A stretch of 64,000 bases of DNA, taken from NCBI GenBank assembly GCA_011048995.1, contig DSCS01000062.1, positions 1 through 64,000 of the forward strand. Direction: 5' to 3'. Position numbers and translations under genes: made by a program. The stretch comes from Bacillota bacterium. GTDB lineage: Bacteria > Macinerneyibacteriota > Macinerneyibacteria > Macinerneyibacteriales > DSCS01. Of the stretch, positions 1 to 9,105 are shown piece after piece (position 1 is the first letter of the stretch; each line of letters begins with the position of its first letter). The notes under the pieces are model-generated. The model was not told the DNA's origin and made no database searches. It saw nothing but the letters and a program-made list of their open reading frames with translations.

Positions 1-957
1 ATGTATGTTTACTATTATTTGATTAAAACCCCTTATCTTCTCAATTACATGATCCCTGTGGTCACGATCTTCTCTGTCATCGTGACCTTACACAAACTGA
101 TCAAAAACAATGAGATCCTCATTTTTTTTAACGCAGGGCTCAGTTATCTCCGCATTGCAGCAGTTCTCATCGCATCCGGCTTTATTATCAGCCTTTCTTC
201 TTTTCTCTTAAGCGAATTCGTAGTTCCCCCTTGCAATTACTTGATCGATAAAACAGAATCCCAAATCAAAAAACGACCCTTTGTCCGCACACAGGACAAA
301 ACTCATTTTTCCTACAGAGGGAAAAACGGGTTTATCTACAGTATTCAATCGTATCATCATAGTGAACAAAAGCTCGCCGGACTTCTGATCGAACAATGGG
401 AAAACAACCGTATCCTTTACCGGGCCGATATTCATGAAGCCGTTTTTGTCGGCAGCGGATGGCTGTGCAGTGATGTCTATATCAAGCTTTTCGATGAAAA
501 CAGACAGGAAATCCCCGTCCTTGTGGACCAACCTGTCAAACAGCTTCTCCTCATCATACCGGAAACACCCGCTGACTTTTCCAAAAACATTAAAAAACCC
601 GATGAGATGAATTTTGTTGAACTCAACCGCTTCATCCGGGACAAACAAAGCGCGGGACTGGATATGACCCGCTATCGTGTAGAGTATCAAATGAAATTTT
701 CATTCCCCCTGATCTCTTTCCTTGTCACCTTATTGGGATTAGGCGTCACCATTGCAAAACCGCGGATGCCTCTCTCCACCATCATCGGATTCTCTTTGGG
801 GATCAGTTTCCTTTTTTGGGGTATTGTCGCCACATCCCGTTCTCTGGGCTCATCCGGAAGCATATCTCCTCTCATCGCCGCCTGGCTACCTGACATCCTT
901 CTGTTTTTCCTGGCGCTTTCACTTATTCTTATCAAGCAGCGGGGGACTTTTAAATAA
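1..957 (+). CDS. LptF/LptG (YjgP/YjgQ) family permease, 5' end truncated by window
   Basis: ORF open at window edge; protein begins inside the family-typical second TM region (LLNYMIPVVTIFSVIVTLHKLIKNNEILIFFNAGLS resembles the P..L..LP...l......l..l....E....a.G.S motif) and ends with the three C-terminal TM segments. Confidence 0.85.
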   Translation: MYVYYYLIKTPYLLNYMIPVVTIFSVIVTLHKLIKNNEILIFFNAGLSYLRIAAVLIASGFIISLSSFLLSEFVVPPCNYLIDKTESQIKKRPFVRTQDKTHFSYRGKNGFIYSIQSYHHSEQKLAGLLIEQWENNRILYRADIHEAVFVGSGWLCSDVYIKLFDENRQEIPVLVDQPVKQLLLIIPETPADFSKNIKKPDEMNFVELNRFIRDKQSAGLDMTRYRVEYQMKFSFPLISFLVTLLGLGVTIAKPRMPLSTIIGFSLGISFLFWGIVATSRSLGSSGSISPLIAAWLPDILLFFLALSLILIKQRGTFK

Positions 958-959
958 TA

Positions 960-988
960 TTGACACAGCACACCCCCTCAGGTATCCT
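960..988 (+). promoter_or_regulatory. sigma70-like promoter for the ABC exporter gene
   Basis: TTGACA (960-965), 17-nt spacer, TATCCT (983-988), then GGAGG (994-998) and ATG at 1003. Confidence 0.6.
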
Positions 989-1002
989 TACCCGGAGGTT
1001 TT

Positions 1003-2718
1003 ATGAAAGAGATCAAACGGCTTTTAAAATATTTGCGGGGCTTTGAGGCCTACTATCCCATAGCGATTATATTTATGCTGGTCCTTTCTGTCAGCCAAAA
1101 CTTTTTGGCTGTCGTTATCGGCCAATTCATTAATATTGCTTTGGATAACCTGGAAAGCCTGAAAGCGATCATTTTTCTCGGCGGAATCAATGCCGTTATC
1201 CTCTTTCTGGCCAAGTTCGGCCAGGACTATACATTAAACTATCTGGCTGAAAATCTTCTTATCCGCCTGAAAAACGATGTTTTAGGACGCATTCTCTACC
1301 TTCCCATGCATTTTTTTAAAAATATACAGAGCGGGGATATTCTTTCGCGCCTGACCAATGATATCACCAATATTCAGAATTTTATGCGGCGGGGCGTTGT
1401 CGACATGATCATGAACTCAGCGACCCTTTTAGGGGCCGTTTACATTATGATTCGTATGAATCTGCGCCTTTTTCTTATTATGATGGTCGTTCTCCCCATT
1501 ATTGTCGTCATCATCTATTTTTTGGGCATTTTTGTCAAAAAATATACGTTGATCACCCAACATCTTCTGGCCCTGACTGTTTCCGTCATGCAGGAAGTCG
1601 TTCAGGGCATTGAAGTCATCAAGATCTTTTCTTCGGAACAGCGGGAAGACCGGCGTTACAGAGCATCCAATCAGGCGTATCTTGAAAAAAAACTGAAAGA
1701 GATCCGCGTCACCGCCATGAGCCTGCCCCTTATGGAGATTCTGGGGTATACGGCGCTTCTTCTTATTTTTTGGTTCGGAGGAAAAGATGTCATCGACGGC
1801 CATATGACCCTCGGCGCTTTTATTACCTTCTTTGTCGCAGCCGGTAATGCATCGACTCCTATCCGCCGCCTCTCAAACCTTCATCTGATGATTCAACGGA
1901 CAACAGCGTCGGCATCCCGGATCTTCGATATGATGAATGTGGATAATCCCATTCTTAAGACCCAGGGCATTCAGGAGAAAGAGCGGATCCTTGGAACGGT
2001 TCTCTTTGATAAGGTCGGCTTTTCTTATGACACAGGAGAGCCTGTCCTCACGGGAATTGACCTGCACGTCAAAAAAGGAGAAGTCGTGGCCCTTGTCGGC
2101 CCCAGCGGAGGCGGAAAGACGACCCTTGTCAATCTCATTCCCCGGTTGTATGACTGCACAGAGGGGGGAATATTTATTGACGGGATCAATATCCGCGACT
2201 TCAAACTGACAAACCTGCGCTCTCATATTGCCATGGTCAGCCAAACAAATTTTCTCTTTTCAGGAACCATCGCCGAAAATATCGGTTATGCCCGCGAAAA
2301 ACTTCATCGGGACCTGATCATCGAAGCGGCAAAGGCCGCCTATGCCCATGATTTTATCATGGATATGCCGCACCGATATGAAACTCAGATCGGTGAGCGG
2401 GGCGTCAAACTCTCCGGAGGGCAAAAACAGCGCATCGCCATCGCCAGGGCCATTATCCGCAACCCTTCCATACTGATCTTTGATGAAGCAACGTCTGCTT
2501 TAGACACAGAATCAGAAAAATATGTTCAAAATGCCATCAACAATCTTATCAAAGACCGGACCACATTCATTGTGGCCCATCGCCTTTCAACGATCCAAAA
2601 TGCCGACCGTATTATTGTCATCAACAAAGGCCGTATCGAAGCGGTGGGGAATCATGAGCAATTGATGGAAACAAGTTCCCTATACAGAAAGCTTTATTCT
2701 ATTCAGTTCAATAACTAG
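1003..2718 (+). CDS. ABC transporter, ATP-binding/permease, MsbA-like
   Basis: N-terminal TM domain; Walker A GPSGGGKTT, signature LSGGQKQR, Walker B ILIFDEATSALD. Confidence 0.9.
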   Translation: MKEIKRLLKYLRGFEAYYPIAIIFMLVLSVSQNFLAVVIGQFINIALDNLESLKAIIFLGGINAVILFLAKFGQDYTLNYLAENLLIRLKNDVLGRILYLPMHFFKNIQSGDILSRLTNDITNIQNFMRRGVVDMIMNSATLLGAVYIMIRMNLRLFLIMMVVLPIIVVIIYFLGIFVKKYTLITQHLLALTVSVMQEVVQGIEVIKIFSSEQREDRRYRASNQAYLEKKLKEIRVTAMSLPLMEILGYTALLLIFWFGGKDVIDGHMTLGAFITFFVAAGNASTPIRRLSNLHLMIQRTTASASRIFDMMNVDNPILKTQGIQEKERILGTVLFDKVGFSYDTGEPVLTGIDLHVKKGEVVALVGPSGGGKTTLVNLIPRLYDCTEGGIFIDGINIRDFKLTNLRSHIAMVSQTNFLFSGTIAENIGYAREKLHRDLIIEAAKAAYAHDFIMDMPHRYETQIGERGVKLSGGQKQRIAIARAIIRNPSILIFDEATSALDTESEKYVQNAINNLIKDRTTFIVAHRLSTIQNADRIIVINKGRIEAVGNHEQLMETSSLYRKLYSIQFNN

Positions 2719-3391
2719 AATTTTCGTTTTTCTTTTTTGAAAACCTGACTTTGTCATTGGGCCATTCCACATGGGAGAGATAGATGTCTTCGCAGACCAT
2801 CCATGCGATGAGAGCAGCGACCTTCACAGGTGAGATCGCCTGTGCCCTGTCAAAAGAAAAAGGAAGCGCTGAACTGAAGTGTGTATCGATGATTCCGGGA
2901 TAGATCTCTGAAATACGGATATCCGCCCGTCCCCTCTCCTTTCTGGCCGTCTCAAGAAAACCGCGCAAGGCAAACTTAAAAGGGACATAGCCTCCCCCGT
3001 CGGGATAACCGTGAAGTCCTGAGAGAGAGTTGATATTGATAATCCATCCCCTTGCGTTTTTTTTCATGTTCTGAAGAGCCCGGCTGATTAAAAGAGCTGG
3101 GATTTCAAAGTTATCATGATAAGAGACGCGGGCCGTTTCCGCAGAAAACTGATCGGCTTTAAAATAACAGGGTGATCCAATGGCATTGATAAAGACTGTC
3201 CCATCACCCTGATAGGCGTCAATATGCTGAAATCGCGCCTTGGGAAAAGATTTCTGAAGAGCCTGGAATTTTTCTTTGTCCCTGCCCACAATCAGAATCT
3301 CCCCCTTTGGGTAAAGCTGCTCAACGACACGGCGGCCGATCTCACCTGTTCCGCCGGCAACAGTAATACCGTTTTCAGTCCATGCAGACAT
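2708..3391 (-). CDS. short-chain dehydrogenase/reductase (SDR) family protein
   Basis: GGTGEIG nucleotide-binding motif, NxxSLSG and YxxxK catalytic motif (YVPFK). ATG at 3391 preferred over the GTG at 3403. Confidence 0.8.
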   Translation of the reverse strand: MSAWTENGITVAGGTGEIGRRVVEQLYPKGEILIVGRDKEKFQALQKSFPKARFQHIDAYQGDGTVFINAIGSPCYFKADQFSAETARVSYHDNFEIPALLISRALQNMKKNARGWIININSLSGLHGYPDGGGYVPFKFALRGFLETARKERGRADIRISEIYPGIIDTHFSSALPFSFDRAQAISPVKVAALIAWMVCEDIYLSHVEWPNDKVRFSKKKNENSSY

Positions 3392-5108
3392 AGAAATGAT
3401 CACCGAACCCTTCTTTTAACACACGCCCTACCCTGTTATAGGCTTCCTGCCGCAGAACCTCATCATAACGGTAAAAACCCTGATCACTAATCAGCCCCTG
3501 AAGAACAGCAGCATATCCATTGTCCCTGATATAGCGGAACGAATCCCTTTTCATTCTCAACGTACCCATGGATATGGAAAAAACCCCCCGCATGGCCCAC
3601 TCATCTCTTAATATCCGGGCCAGCTCCTCATAAGAAACCAAATCACTCTCGTTTTGAAGGATCAGAGGATCCAGATGAAAGGAGATGGGGAACCCGTTTT
3701 TGTGAAGCCTGCGGGCTTGTTTTAAGCGCTCTTCCAGCGGCGGAGTCTTTTTCTCCCATGTGTCAATGGCCCTTTGCGGTGCCAAAGAAAAACCGATACT
3801 CAGGCGGCCATGAGCCGGGGCTTTTGCTAAATGCCCTAACCCGACAGCCTTGGTCCGGAATTCACAAAACACAGAAGAATAGGGAGCAATACCTTGGGAA
3901 AACCAGGAAATATTCTCTGTCAAGGCATCATAGACACCGCCGTCGCAATAATCGCCGAAGTGAAACAGAAGAGGTTTTTTTTGCTTATGTGATTCCCGAG
4001 CCATGGCTTCGAGCAGCTCGTCCCTGTTGGTAAACAAGACCGGAGAATGATTTTTAAAATACCCTTTGAGAAAACAGTAAGCGCAATCCATGGGGCAATT
4101 ATATCCGTTTATTGCTGAATAATGAGACCAGCCCGGACGGCCGTACCTTTCCCCTTTTTCACGGATCAACTCCCCTTTTTTATGAGCGATGAAAAGGGCC
4201 GAGACGTTGGGGTTATCCGGGACTTGGAAATAATCCAAATAATGTGTAATATTAAAAACTGTCCTCCCGGAAAAATAACAGCGATAATCCGATTCCCTTG
4301 AGAGGCCTTTTTCCATAAAAAGGAACGCCCTCTTTTCTTCAGGTGTTTCTCTGCACTTTTTTTCATTTACCATTTTAAGGCTTTGATACCATTGATGCCG
4401 GCGGGTAAAAGTCAGATTATTTTCCCGGCATTCACGTCCCACGGAAACAGCTTCAAAACTTTTTTCCAGAGGAAGAGAAAGACTCAAGAGGGCCTCTAAA
4501 GAAACAGGATCCTGAATAACAGGGGCCAAATATTCCAAGTCCTTTTTAAAGACTTCCGCTAAAGGATTCATATCAGGATATGAGATCTTCTCACGGCTTT
4601 CATTCCGGTCAGAGACCATCTTGTAAAGAAGAACCGGGACCCGATTGAACTTGGCCCATGAGAGGAGATAATAACCTTCCAGATCGACTAAAGAGCCCCA
4701 TACCAAAGCCTTCTTGTGGCAACCCGGCTGCAGATAAGGGAGGGTGATCAGCCGGCGTGACGAAAGACCCTTTAACCCGGCGTCAATATAGGGATGCTCC
4801 ACTTTTTCAGCGGCAATATCAGCCATAAGGCCGCCCTCAACGGTAAAAACAGTGCCGGGGGAATCATGTTCAGCCAGGGAGCCTGCTAATCCCCCGTTGA
4901 CGACAATAGACGGCTGCCACTTATCTTTCAGCCGATAAAGGGTATGCAACAGATCCAGTCCGCCTTTGCCGTTATTTGAAAAAAAAAGAATCCGATAATC
5001 TGATTTTGAGTAAAGATACTCCCGTCCGTTTTTTTCGGTGTGGAAGAGATCCAGATAAGGCTGTAATTCCTTCTTGTGTTCAGTGACAAAAAGAATCAAC
5101 GGGTTCAT
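3375..5108 (-). CDS. fusion protein: N-terminal MTA/SAH-nucleosidase-like domain + C-terminal spore-photoproduct-lyase-like radical SAM domain
   Basis: N-part: VVNGGLAGSL...GTVFTVEGG...VDLEGYYLLSWAKFNRVPVLLYKMVSD (nucleoside phosphorylase-like). C-part: INGYNCPMDCAYCFLKGY (CxxxCxxC), FRTKA, SIGFSLAP, FHLDPLI as in the SPL family. Confidence 0.85.
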   Translation of the reverse strand: MNPLILFVTEHKKELQPYLDLFHTEKNGREYLYSKSDYRILFFSNNGKGGLDLLHTLYRLKDKWQPSIVVNGGLAGSLAEHDSPGTVFTVEGGLMADIAAEKVEHPYIDAGLKGLSSRRLITLPYLQPGCHKKALVWGSLVDLEGYYLLSWAKFNRVPVLLYKMVSDRNESREKISYPDMNPLAEVFKKDLEYLAPVIQDPVSLEALLSLSLPLEKSFEAVSVGRECRENNLTFTRRHQWYQSLKMVNEKKCRETPEEKRAFLFMEKGLSRESDYRCYFSGRTVFNITHYLDYFQVPDNPNVSALFIAHKKGELIREKGERYGRPGWSHYSAINGYNCPMDCAYCFLKGYFKNHSPVLFTNRDELLEAMARESHKQKKPLLFHFGDYCDGGVYDALTENISWFSQGIAPYSSVFCEFRTKAVGLGHLAKAPAHGRLSIGFSLAPQRAIDTWEKKTPPLEERLKQARRLHKNGFPISFHLDPLILQNESDLVSYEELARILRDEWAMRGVFSISMGTLRMKRDSFRYIRDNGYAAVLQGLISDQGFYRYDEVLRQEAYNRVGRVLKEGFGDHFYVCMD

Positions 5109-5689
5109 GGGCTTTCCGTCTCGATTATCTTTCCGTTAAATCGGGACATCGCCGCTCCAACATCCTGAGTCATTATTGTCATCAAAGCGCTCCATGCCAA
5201 ATCGAAGATTTCGCCCAAATGACCCCATTCCTCATTTGAAAACTTTTCCAGAACATAATCATGCAGTGGCTGTTCATCGCCCCGATTTCCCCCGACACCG
5301 ATCCTGATCCGCACAAAATTCTCCTGCCCGCCTAAAGCATTGATAATAGACTGGATTCCGTTATGTCCCCCGCTACTGCCGGAAGTCCTGATTCTTATCT
5401 TCCCGAAAGGAAGGGCGACATCATCATAGATCACCAGAATGTCTGAGGGTTCCACTGCTCCCTTTTTTAACGATTTGATGACTCTCCCGGAGAGATTCAT
5501 AAAGGTCTGCGGCTTAATAAACAGCAGAGCCTCTCCTTTGATCCTTCCCGTAAAATAAGAATAATCTCTTTCTTGTTTTTCATCTGTTTTGAGATAGCGG
5601 TCACGGACATAATCTAAAAAAAGAAACCCGACATTGTGCCGGGTTTCTCCATATTGCGGCCCGGGATTGCCCAGTCCGAGAATAATCAC
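5105..5689 (-). CDS. pth: peptidyl-tRNA hydrolase
   Basis: MIILGLGNPGPQYGETRHNVGF, KPQTFMNLSG, IYDD, GSSGGHNGIQSI. Confidence 0.97.
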   Translation of the reverse strand: MIILGLGNPGPQYGETRHNVGFLFLDYVRDRYLKTDEKQERDYSYFTGRIKGEALLFIKPQTFMNLSGRVIKSLKKGAVEPSDILVIYDDVALPFGKIRIRTSGSSGGHNGIQSIINALGGQENFVRIRIGVGGNRGDEQPLHDYVLEKFSNEEWGHLGEIFDLAWSALMTIMTQDVGAAMSRFNGKIIETESP

Positions 5690-5702
5690 GGGGTTACTCC
5701 CC

Positions 5703-6353
5703 TCATTCTTCCTCTTCTTCTTCTTTCTTCGCCGTAATAACTTCTGGCTCTGCCATTTCTACGGCTTCGCCCTCTTCTTCTTCGACCTCTTCAGCCAGCC
5801 TTGGTGCGGCCACATGAGCAATCAATTCCTCATTATCGACCAAAATCTTCAAATTTTCGTCCACATTCAGATCTTTAATGTGAACAGAATCCCCGATGGA
5901 AAGATTTGACACATCCACATCGATATGTGAGGGAAGATTTCCAGGAAGCGCTTCGATTTCGATCTCCCACAGATTCTGTTCCATCATTCCGCCTTCACGG
6001 ACTCCGGGAGCCGCCCCTGTAAGATGAACCGTTACCGGTATGCGCAAAGGTTTGTCCATGGCAATTTCATAAAAATCAACATGAAGAGGTTCGCGTTTGA
6101 CAGGATCCCGCTGTATGTTTTTAATAACAGCCATTCCTTTAAAACTTTTGCTTTTTAAATCAACAATAATATTCGTGCCGTCAGGGTTATTCAGAAGTTT
6201 GATAAAATCTCTGAAATTTATGGTAAACATCTTTTCTTCTTTTCCCCCGTAAAGAATCGCGGGTATTGCACCCTGGGAGCGAAGCCTGCGGTTCACGCCT
6301 TTTCCTGTTTCCCCTCGTGTCTCGACTTGCAGTTCAATTTTTTTCATGCCCAT
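5703..6353 (-). CDS. rplY: 50S ribosomal protein L25/general stress protein Ctc
   Basis: L25/TL5 pattern: R...GAIPAILYGG, HVDFYEI, EIEALPGNLPSHIDVDVSNLSIGDSVHIKDL; acidic C-terminal tail. Confidence 0.95.
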   Translation of the reverse strand: MGMKKIELQVETRGETGKGVNRRLRSQGAIPAILYGGKEEKMFTINFRDFIKLLNNPDGTNIIVDLKSKSFKGMAVIKNIQRDPVKREPLHVDFYEIAMDKPLRIPVTVHLTGAAPGVREGGMMEQNLWEIEIEALPGNLPSHIDVDVSNLSIGDSVHIKDLNVDENLKILVDNEELIAHVAAPRLAEEVEEEEGEAVEMAEPEVITAKKEEEEEE

Positions 6354-6362
6354 TCCTCCTTG

Positions 6363-7328
6363 TCAAAATATCGGATTTACCCTTTTGTTTGTTATTTTAA
6401 CCCATTCCCCGTTTGTTTCCGGCCCCAACTCACAATTCTCAAAGTATCCGAACGGGCCGGCCACAGCCCCTTTTTTGAGCCGCACCTCTCCTCTGAACAC
6501 GACCGGAGCAAGGATCGTGCAATCCTCTTCGCATCGGAGATCGCCCTCTAAAACGACGCCTTCCGGATGATTCACCGTAACCCCTTCGTCCATAAGCTTC
6601 TTTAACACTCTCATTTTGAAGATATGATTCGCTTCTTGCAGCTGAGCACGTGAATTGACCCCCATACATTCTTCAGACGGAAAATAATCTCCGTATTCCA
6701 CCCGATGTCCGTCCCGGACAAGAAAGTGGAAAAGGTCAGTCAAGTAATACTCCTTTTGCATATTCTCTGCATTCAATAACGGCAAATAGGCCATTAGATG
6801 CTTTTTTTTAATCAGGTATACTCCCGTATTAATACGGGAGATGACTTTTTGGGCCTGAGAAGCATCCCTTTCTTCAACAATTTTTTCAAACCTTTCCCCT
6901 CTGGTGAGTATGCGTCCGTATCCTGCAGGGTTTTCCAGTTGTGTCGTAAGGATGAAAGCATCACATCGGTTACTTTGCGCTTTCTGAAGAAACAGCTGTA
7001 GCTTCTCCGGGTCAAGGAGCGGAGCATCGCCGGGGAGTATCAGCACATATTCATGGTTGAAAAGACTGAAATCAACCTGCTTTACAGCATGTCCTGTCCC
7101 CAACTGCTCAGTTTGAAGAAAAAAGGAAAGCCCTTCCAGCCCGTTCAAAGCTTTTTTGACTTCTTCAGCCTCATGCCCGATAATAACGGCTATTTCACCC
7201 ACACCGGCCCCTTTTAGGCTGTCGGCCACACGCCGGATCATTGGTTTCCCGCAAAGGGGAAAGACAACCTTAGGCAGGCTTGATCGCATCCGTGTTCCTT
7301 TTCCTGCAGCAAGTATGATACCTAGCAT
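6363..7328 (-). CDS. glmU: GlmU-like UDP-N-acetylglucosamine pyrophosphorylase domain, lacking a full acetyltransferase domain
   Basis: MLGIILAAGKGTRMRSSLPKVVFPLCGKPMI nucleotidyltransferase signature; C-terminus ends after only a short left-handed-helix-like stub. ATG at 7328 chosen because the longer ORF runs into tRNA-Gln. Confidence 0.85.
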   Translation of the reverse strand: MLGIILAAGKGTRMRSSLPKVVFPLCGKPMIRRVADSLKGAGVGEIAVIIGHEAEEVKKALNGLEGLSFFLQTEQLGTGHAVKQVDFSLFNHEYVLILPGDAPLLDPEKLQLFLQKAQSNRCDAFILTTQLENPAGYGRILTRGERFEKIVEERDASQAQKVISRINTGVYLIKKKHLMAYLPLLNAENMQKEYYLTDLFHFLVRDGHRVEYGDYFPSEECMGVNSRAQLQEANHIFKMRVLKKLMDEGVTVNHPEGVVLEGDLRCEEDCTILAPVVFRGEVRLKKGAVAGPFGYFENCELGPETNGEWVKITNKRVNPIF

Positions 7329-7341
7329 CTTCTCTTCTCCA

Positions 7342-7367
7342 TAAAAAAAAATGCCTGCTCGGCAGGC
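7342..7367 (-). terminator. rho-independent terminator after tRNA-Gln
   Basis: GCCTGC-CGA-GCAGGC stem (7353-7367) followed on the minus strand by a T-run (plus-strand A-run 7342-7351). Confidence 0.75.
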
Positions 7368-7371
7368 AAAA

Positions 7372-7443
7372 CTGGGCTGGGTGGATTCGAACCACCGCAT
7401 GCGGGAGTCAAAGTCCCGTGCCTTACCGCTTGGCTACAGCCCA
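7372..7443 (-). tRNA. tRNA-Gln (anticodon UUG)
   Basis: Minus strand TGGGCTGTAGCCAAGCGGTAAGGCACGGGACTTTGACTCCCGCATGCGGTGGTTCGAATCCACCCAGCCCAG; acceptor TGGGCTG/CAGCCCA, anticodon stem CGGGA/TCCCG with loop CTTTGAC, TTCGAAT T-loop. Confidence 0.97.
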
Positions 7444-7458
7444 ATTTATTGAAACGGC

Positions 7459-7779
7459 CTATTCCATCTCTTCGTGAGTTTCTTCGTGAGCCTCTTCGTC
7501 TGTTCTTTCGCTGATCTGTTCTCCTGAAGCGGCAGTCTCTTCATAAGCATTGAAGACCATTTCTTCAATCATCATTCTTGTCTCATTATTGATGGGATGT
7601 GCGATATCCTGAAAAGTCCCATCCTTTTTTCTCATGCTGGGCATGGCAACAAACCGTCCTTTGTTCCCTTCAATGATCTTGAGACCCCGGATGACAAAAC
7701 AATCATCAAGGGTAATGGTCGCGAATGCCTTGAGCTTGTCGTTTTCCCTCAGATAGATTTTCACGTCAGTAACTTGCAT
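7459..7779 (-). CDS. spoVG: SpoVG family regulator
   Basis: MQVTDVKIYLRENDKLKAFATITLDDCFVIRGLKIIEGNKGRFVAMPSMRKKDGTFQDIAHPINNETR; start at MQVTD. Confidence 0.95.
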   Translation of the reverse strand: MQVTDVKIYLRENDKLKAFATITLDDCFVIRGLKIIEGNKGRFVAMPSMRKKDGTFQDIAHPINNETRMMIEEMVFNAYEETAASGEQISERTDEEAHEETHEEME

Positions 7780-7792
7780 CTTCACCACCCTT

Positions 7793-8644
7793 TCACTTGC
7801 TCGTTGCAACAAGTTTGATCCAGTCCCATTTTCCCTGCATGGACTTTAGCGCTGCCCGGGCCTTGTCTTGTGTATCAAAAAGGCCGAATACACAAGACCC
7901 GCTACCACTCATCAATGCTGCTCTGGCGCCGTTTTTGAGAAAGTCCGATTTTAAGCGAAATACTCGAGGATGAGCCTCAAAGACAACCTGCTCAAACCGG
8001 TTAAAAAGAGCGTCATTCAAAGCATCCGGACACTTTTCTTTCAGGCAACGCAGCAGTATGGTACAGGTTTTAGGGTTTTCTGTCAACAGAAAACTTGCTG
8101 TCCTATACGCCCAACCGCTATCCACTTCTATCCCGGGATAACCGATGGCCAGTGTCATATCAAGGGATGAATTGAGCGGCTTTACCTGTTCGCCCATCCC
8201 TTCCACCAAAGCGCATCCACCCGTTAACATAAAAGGAATATCGGCACCAACAAAAGCTAATTGTTTTATAAAATCTTTTTCTAAAGGAACTTTATGAAGA
8301 TGAGCCAACCCGTTGACCACGGCAGCGGCATCAGCGCTGCTTCCCCCCAATCCTCCCCCTAAAGGTATTTTTTTTTCAATATGAATGACCGCACCCGGAG
8401 GGAGTGAATAGTAATTGAAAAAGAGCATGGCAGCCTTGTAGGCTGTATTCTTCTCCTTGGGGATCTCACATCCCCGGGTTCTCAGTTCTATGCCCTTTCC
8501 GGCCGGAAGAAGGCCCAAAGAGATTTCATCCGCTAAAGAAATCGTTTGAAAAACCCCCTGTATGTCATGATACCCGTCTTGGCGCCGGCGAAGGATTTCT
8601 AAAAACAGATTTACTTTAGCAGGGGCCTGAAGCTGGATCATCAT
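7793..8644 (-). CDS. ispE: 4-diphosphocytidyl-2-C-methyl-D-erythritol kinase
   Basis: APAKVNLFLEI...DGYH, IPLGGGLGGSSADAAA, GADIPFML, MSGSGSCVFG. Confidence 0.95.
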   Translation of the reverse strand: MMIQLQAPAKVNLFLEILRRRQDGYHDIQGVFQTISLADEISLGLLPAGKGIELRTRGCEIPKEKNTAYKAAMLFFNYYSLPPGAVIHIEKKIPLGGGLGGSSADAAAVVNGLAHLHKVPLEKDFIKQLAFVGADIPFMLTGGCALVEGMGEQVKPLNSSLDMTLAIGYPGIEVDSGWAYRTASFLLTENPKTCTILLRCLKEKCPDALNDALFNRFEQVVFEAHPRVFRLKSDFLKNGARAALMSGSGSCVFGLFDTQDKARAALKSMQGKWDWIKLVATSK

Positions 8645-9105
8645 ACAAAGATCACTTTAATCTCGACATTCCCATCCCGAATAAGCCATTGAAGAGGAAA
8701 CTCATTATCATCTTCCCCGGAAAAAGTGATTTCAATCCCGTTCCGGCTTATGCTTCCCTCAAGAGGCTCTTCTGCGTTCAACCTGTAAAACATTTCCAAA
8801 AAAAGGGGCTCATAATCACCGCTTTCCCAGAAACGGCCGTCATTGTCTTTCACTGTCAAAACCCCTTTTTCAAAAGAGATAAAGGCGATATTCTCACCCC
8901 AGCGGGTAAAGAGAACCATGGCGAAAGATTCCTCATCATAATCCATGCGAAAATTAAATCGGTAACGATTTTCCCCGTCATCGATATAAATCCGTCCTTT
9001 TCGCCGGATCGCCTCTTCATTTCTTTTCTGGCCCAAAGAACAAGCCGCTAAACTAAGGCTCAATAAGAGAGCGAAGCTGATCCATCTCATCATCAAGGTC
9101 TTCAT
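8641..9105 (-). CDS. hypothetical lipoprotein
   Basis: Signal peptide with lipobox LSLAAC; start may be at an internal Met (about 9090). Confidence 0.7.
   Translation of the reverse strand: MKTLMMRWISFALLLSLSLAACSLGQKRNEEAIRRKGRIYIDDGENRYRFNFRMDYDEESFAMVLFTRWGENIAFISFEKGVLTVKDNDGRFWESGDYEPLFLEMFYRLNAEEPLEGSISRNGIEITFSGEDDNEFPLQWLIRDGNVEIKVIFV

Noticed and set aside
208-690. 160-aa minus-strand ORF
   Set aside because: Antisense to the LptF/G-like permease gene; no recognisable motif.
7329-7400. N-terminal extension of the glmU ORF (MRWFESTQPSFACRAG...)
   Set aside because: Translates the 3' part of tRNA-Gln and its terminator; true start is ATG at 7328.
3375-7779. Evidence of sporulation (SpoVG, spore-photoproduct-lyase-like domain)
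   Set aside because: Both families occur widely in non-spore-formers; no true sporulation gene is present in the window.
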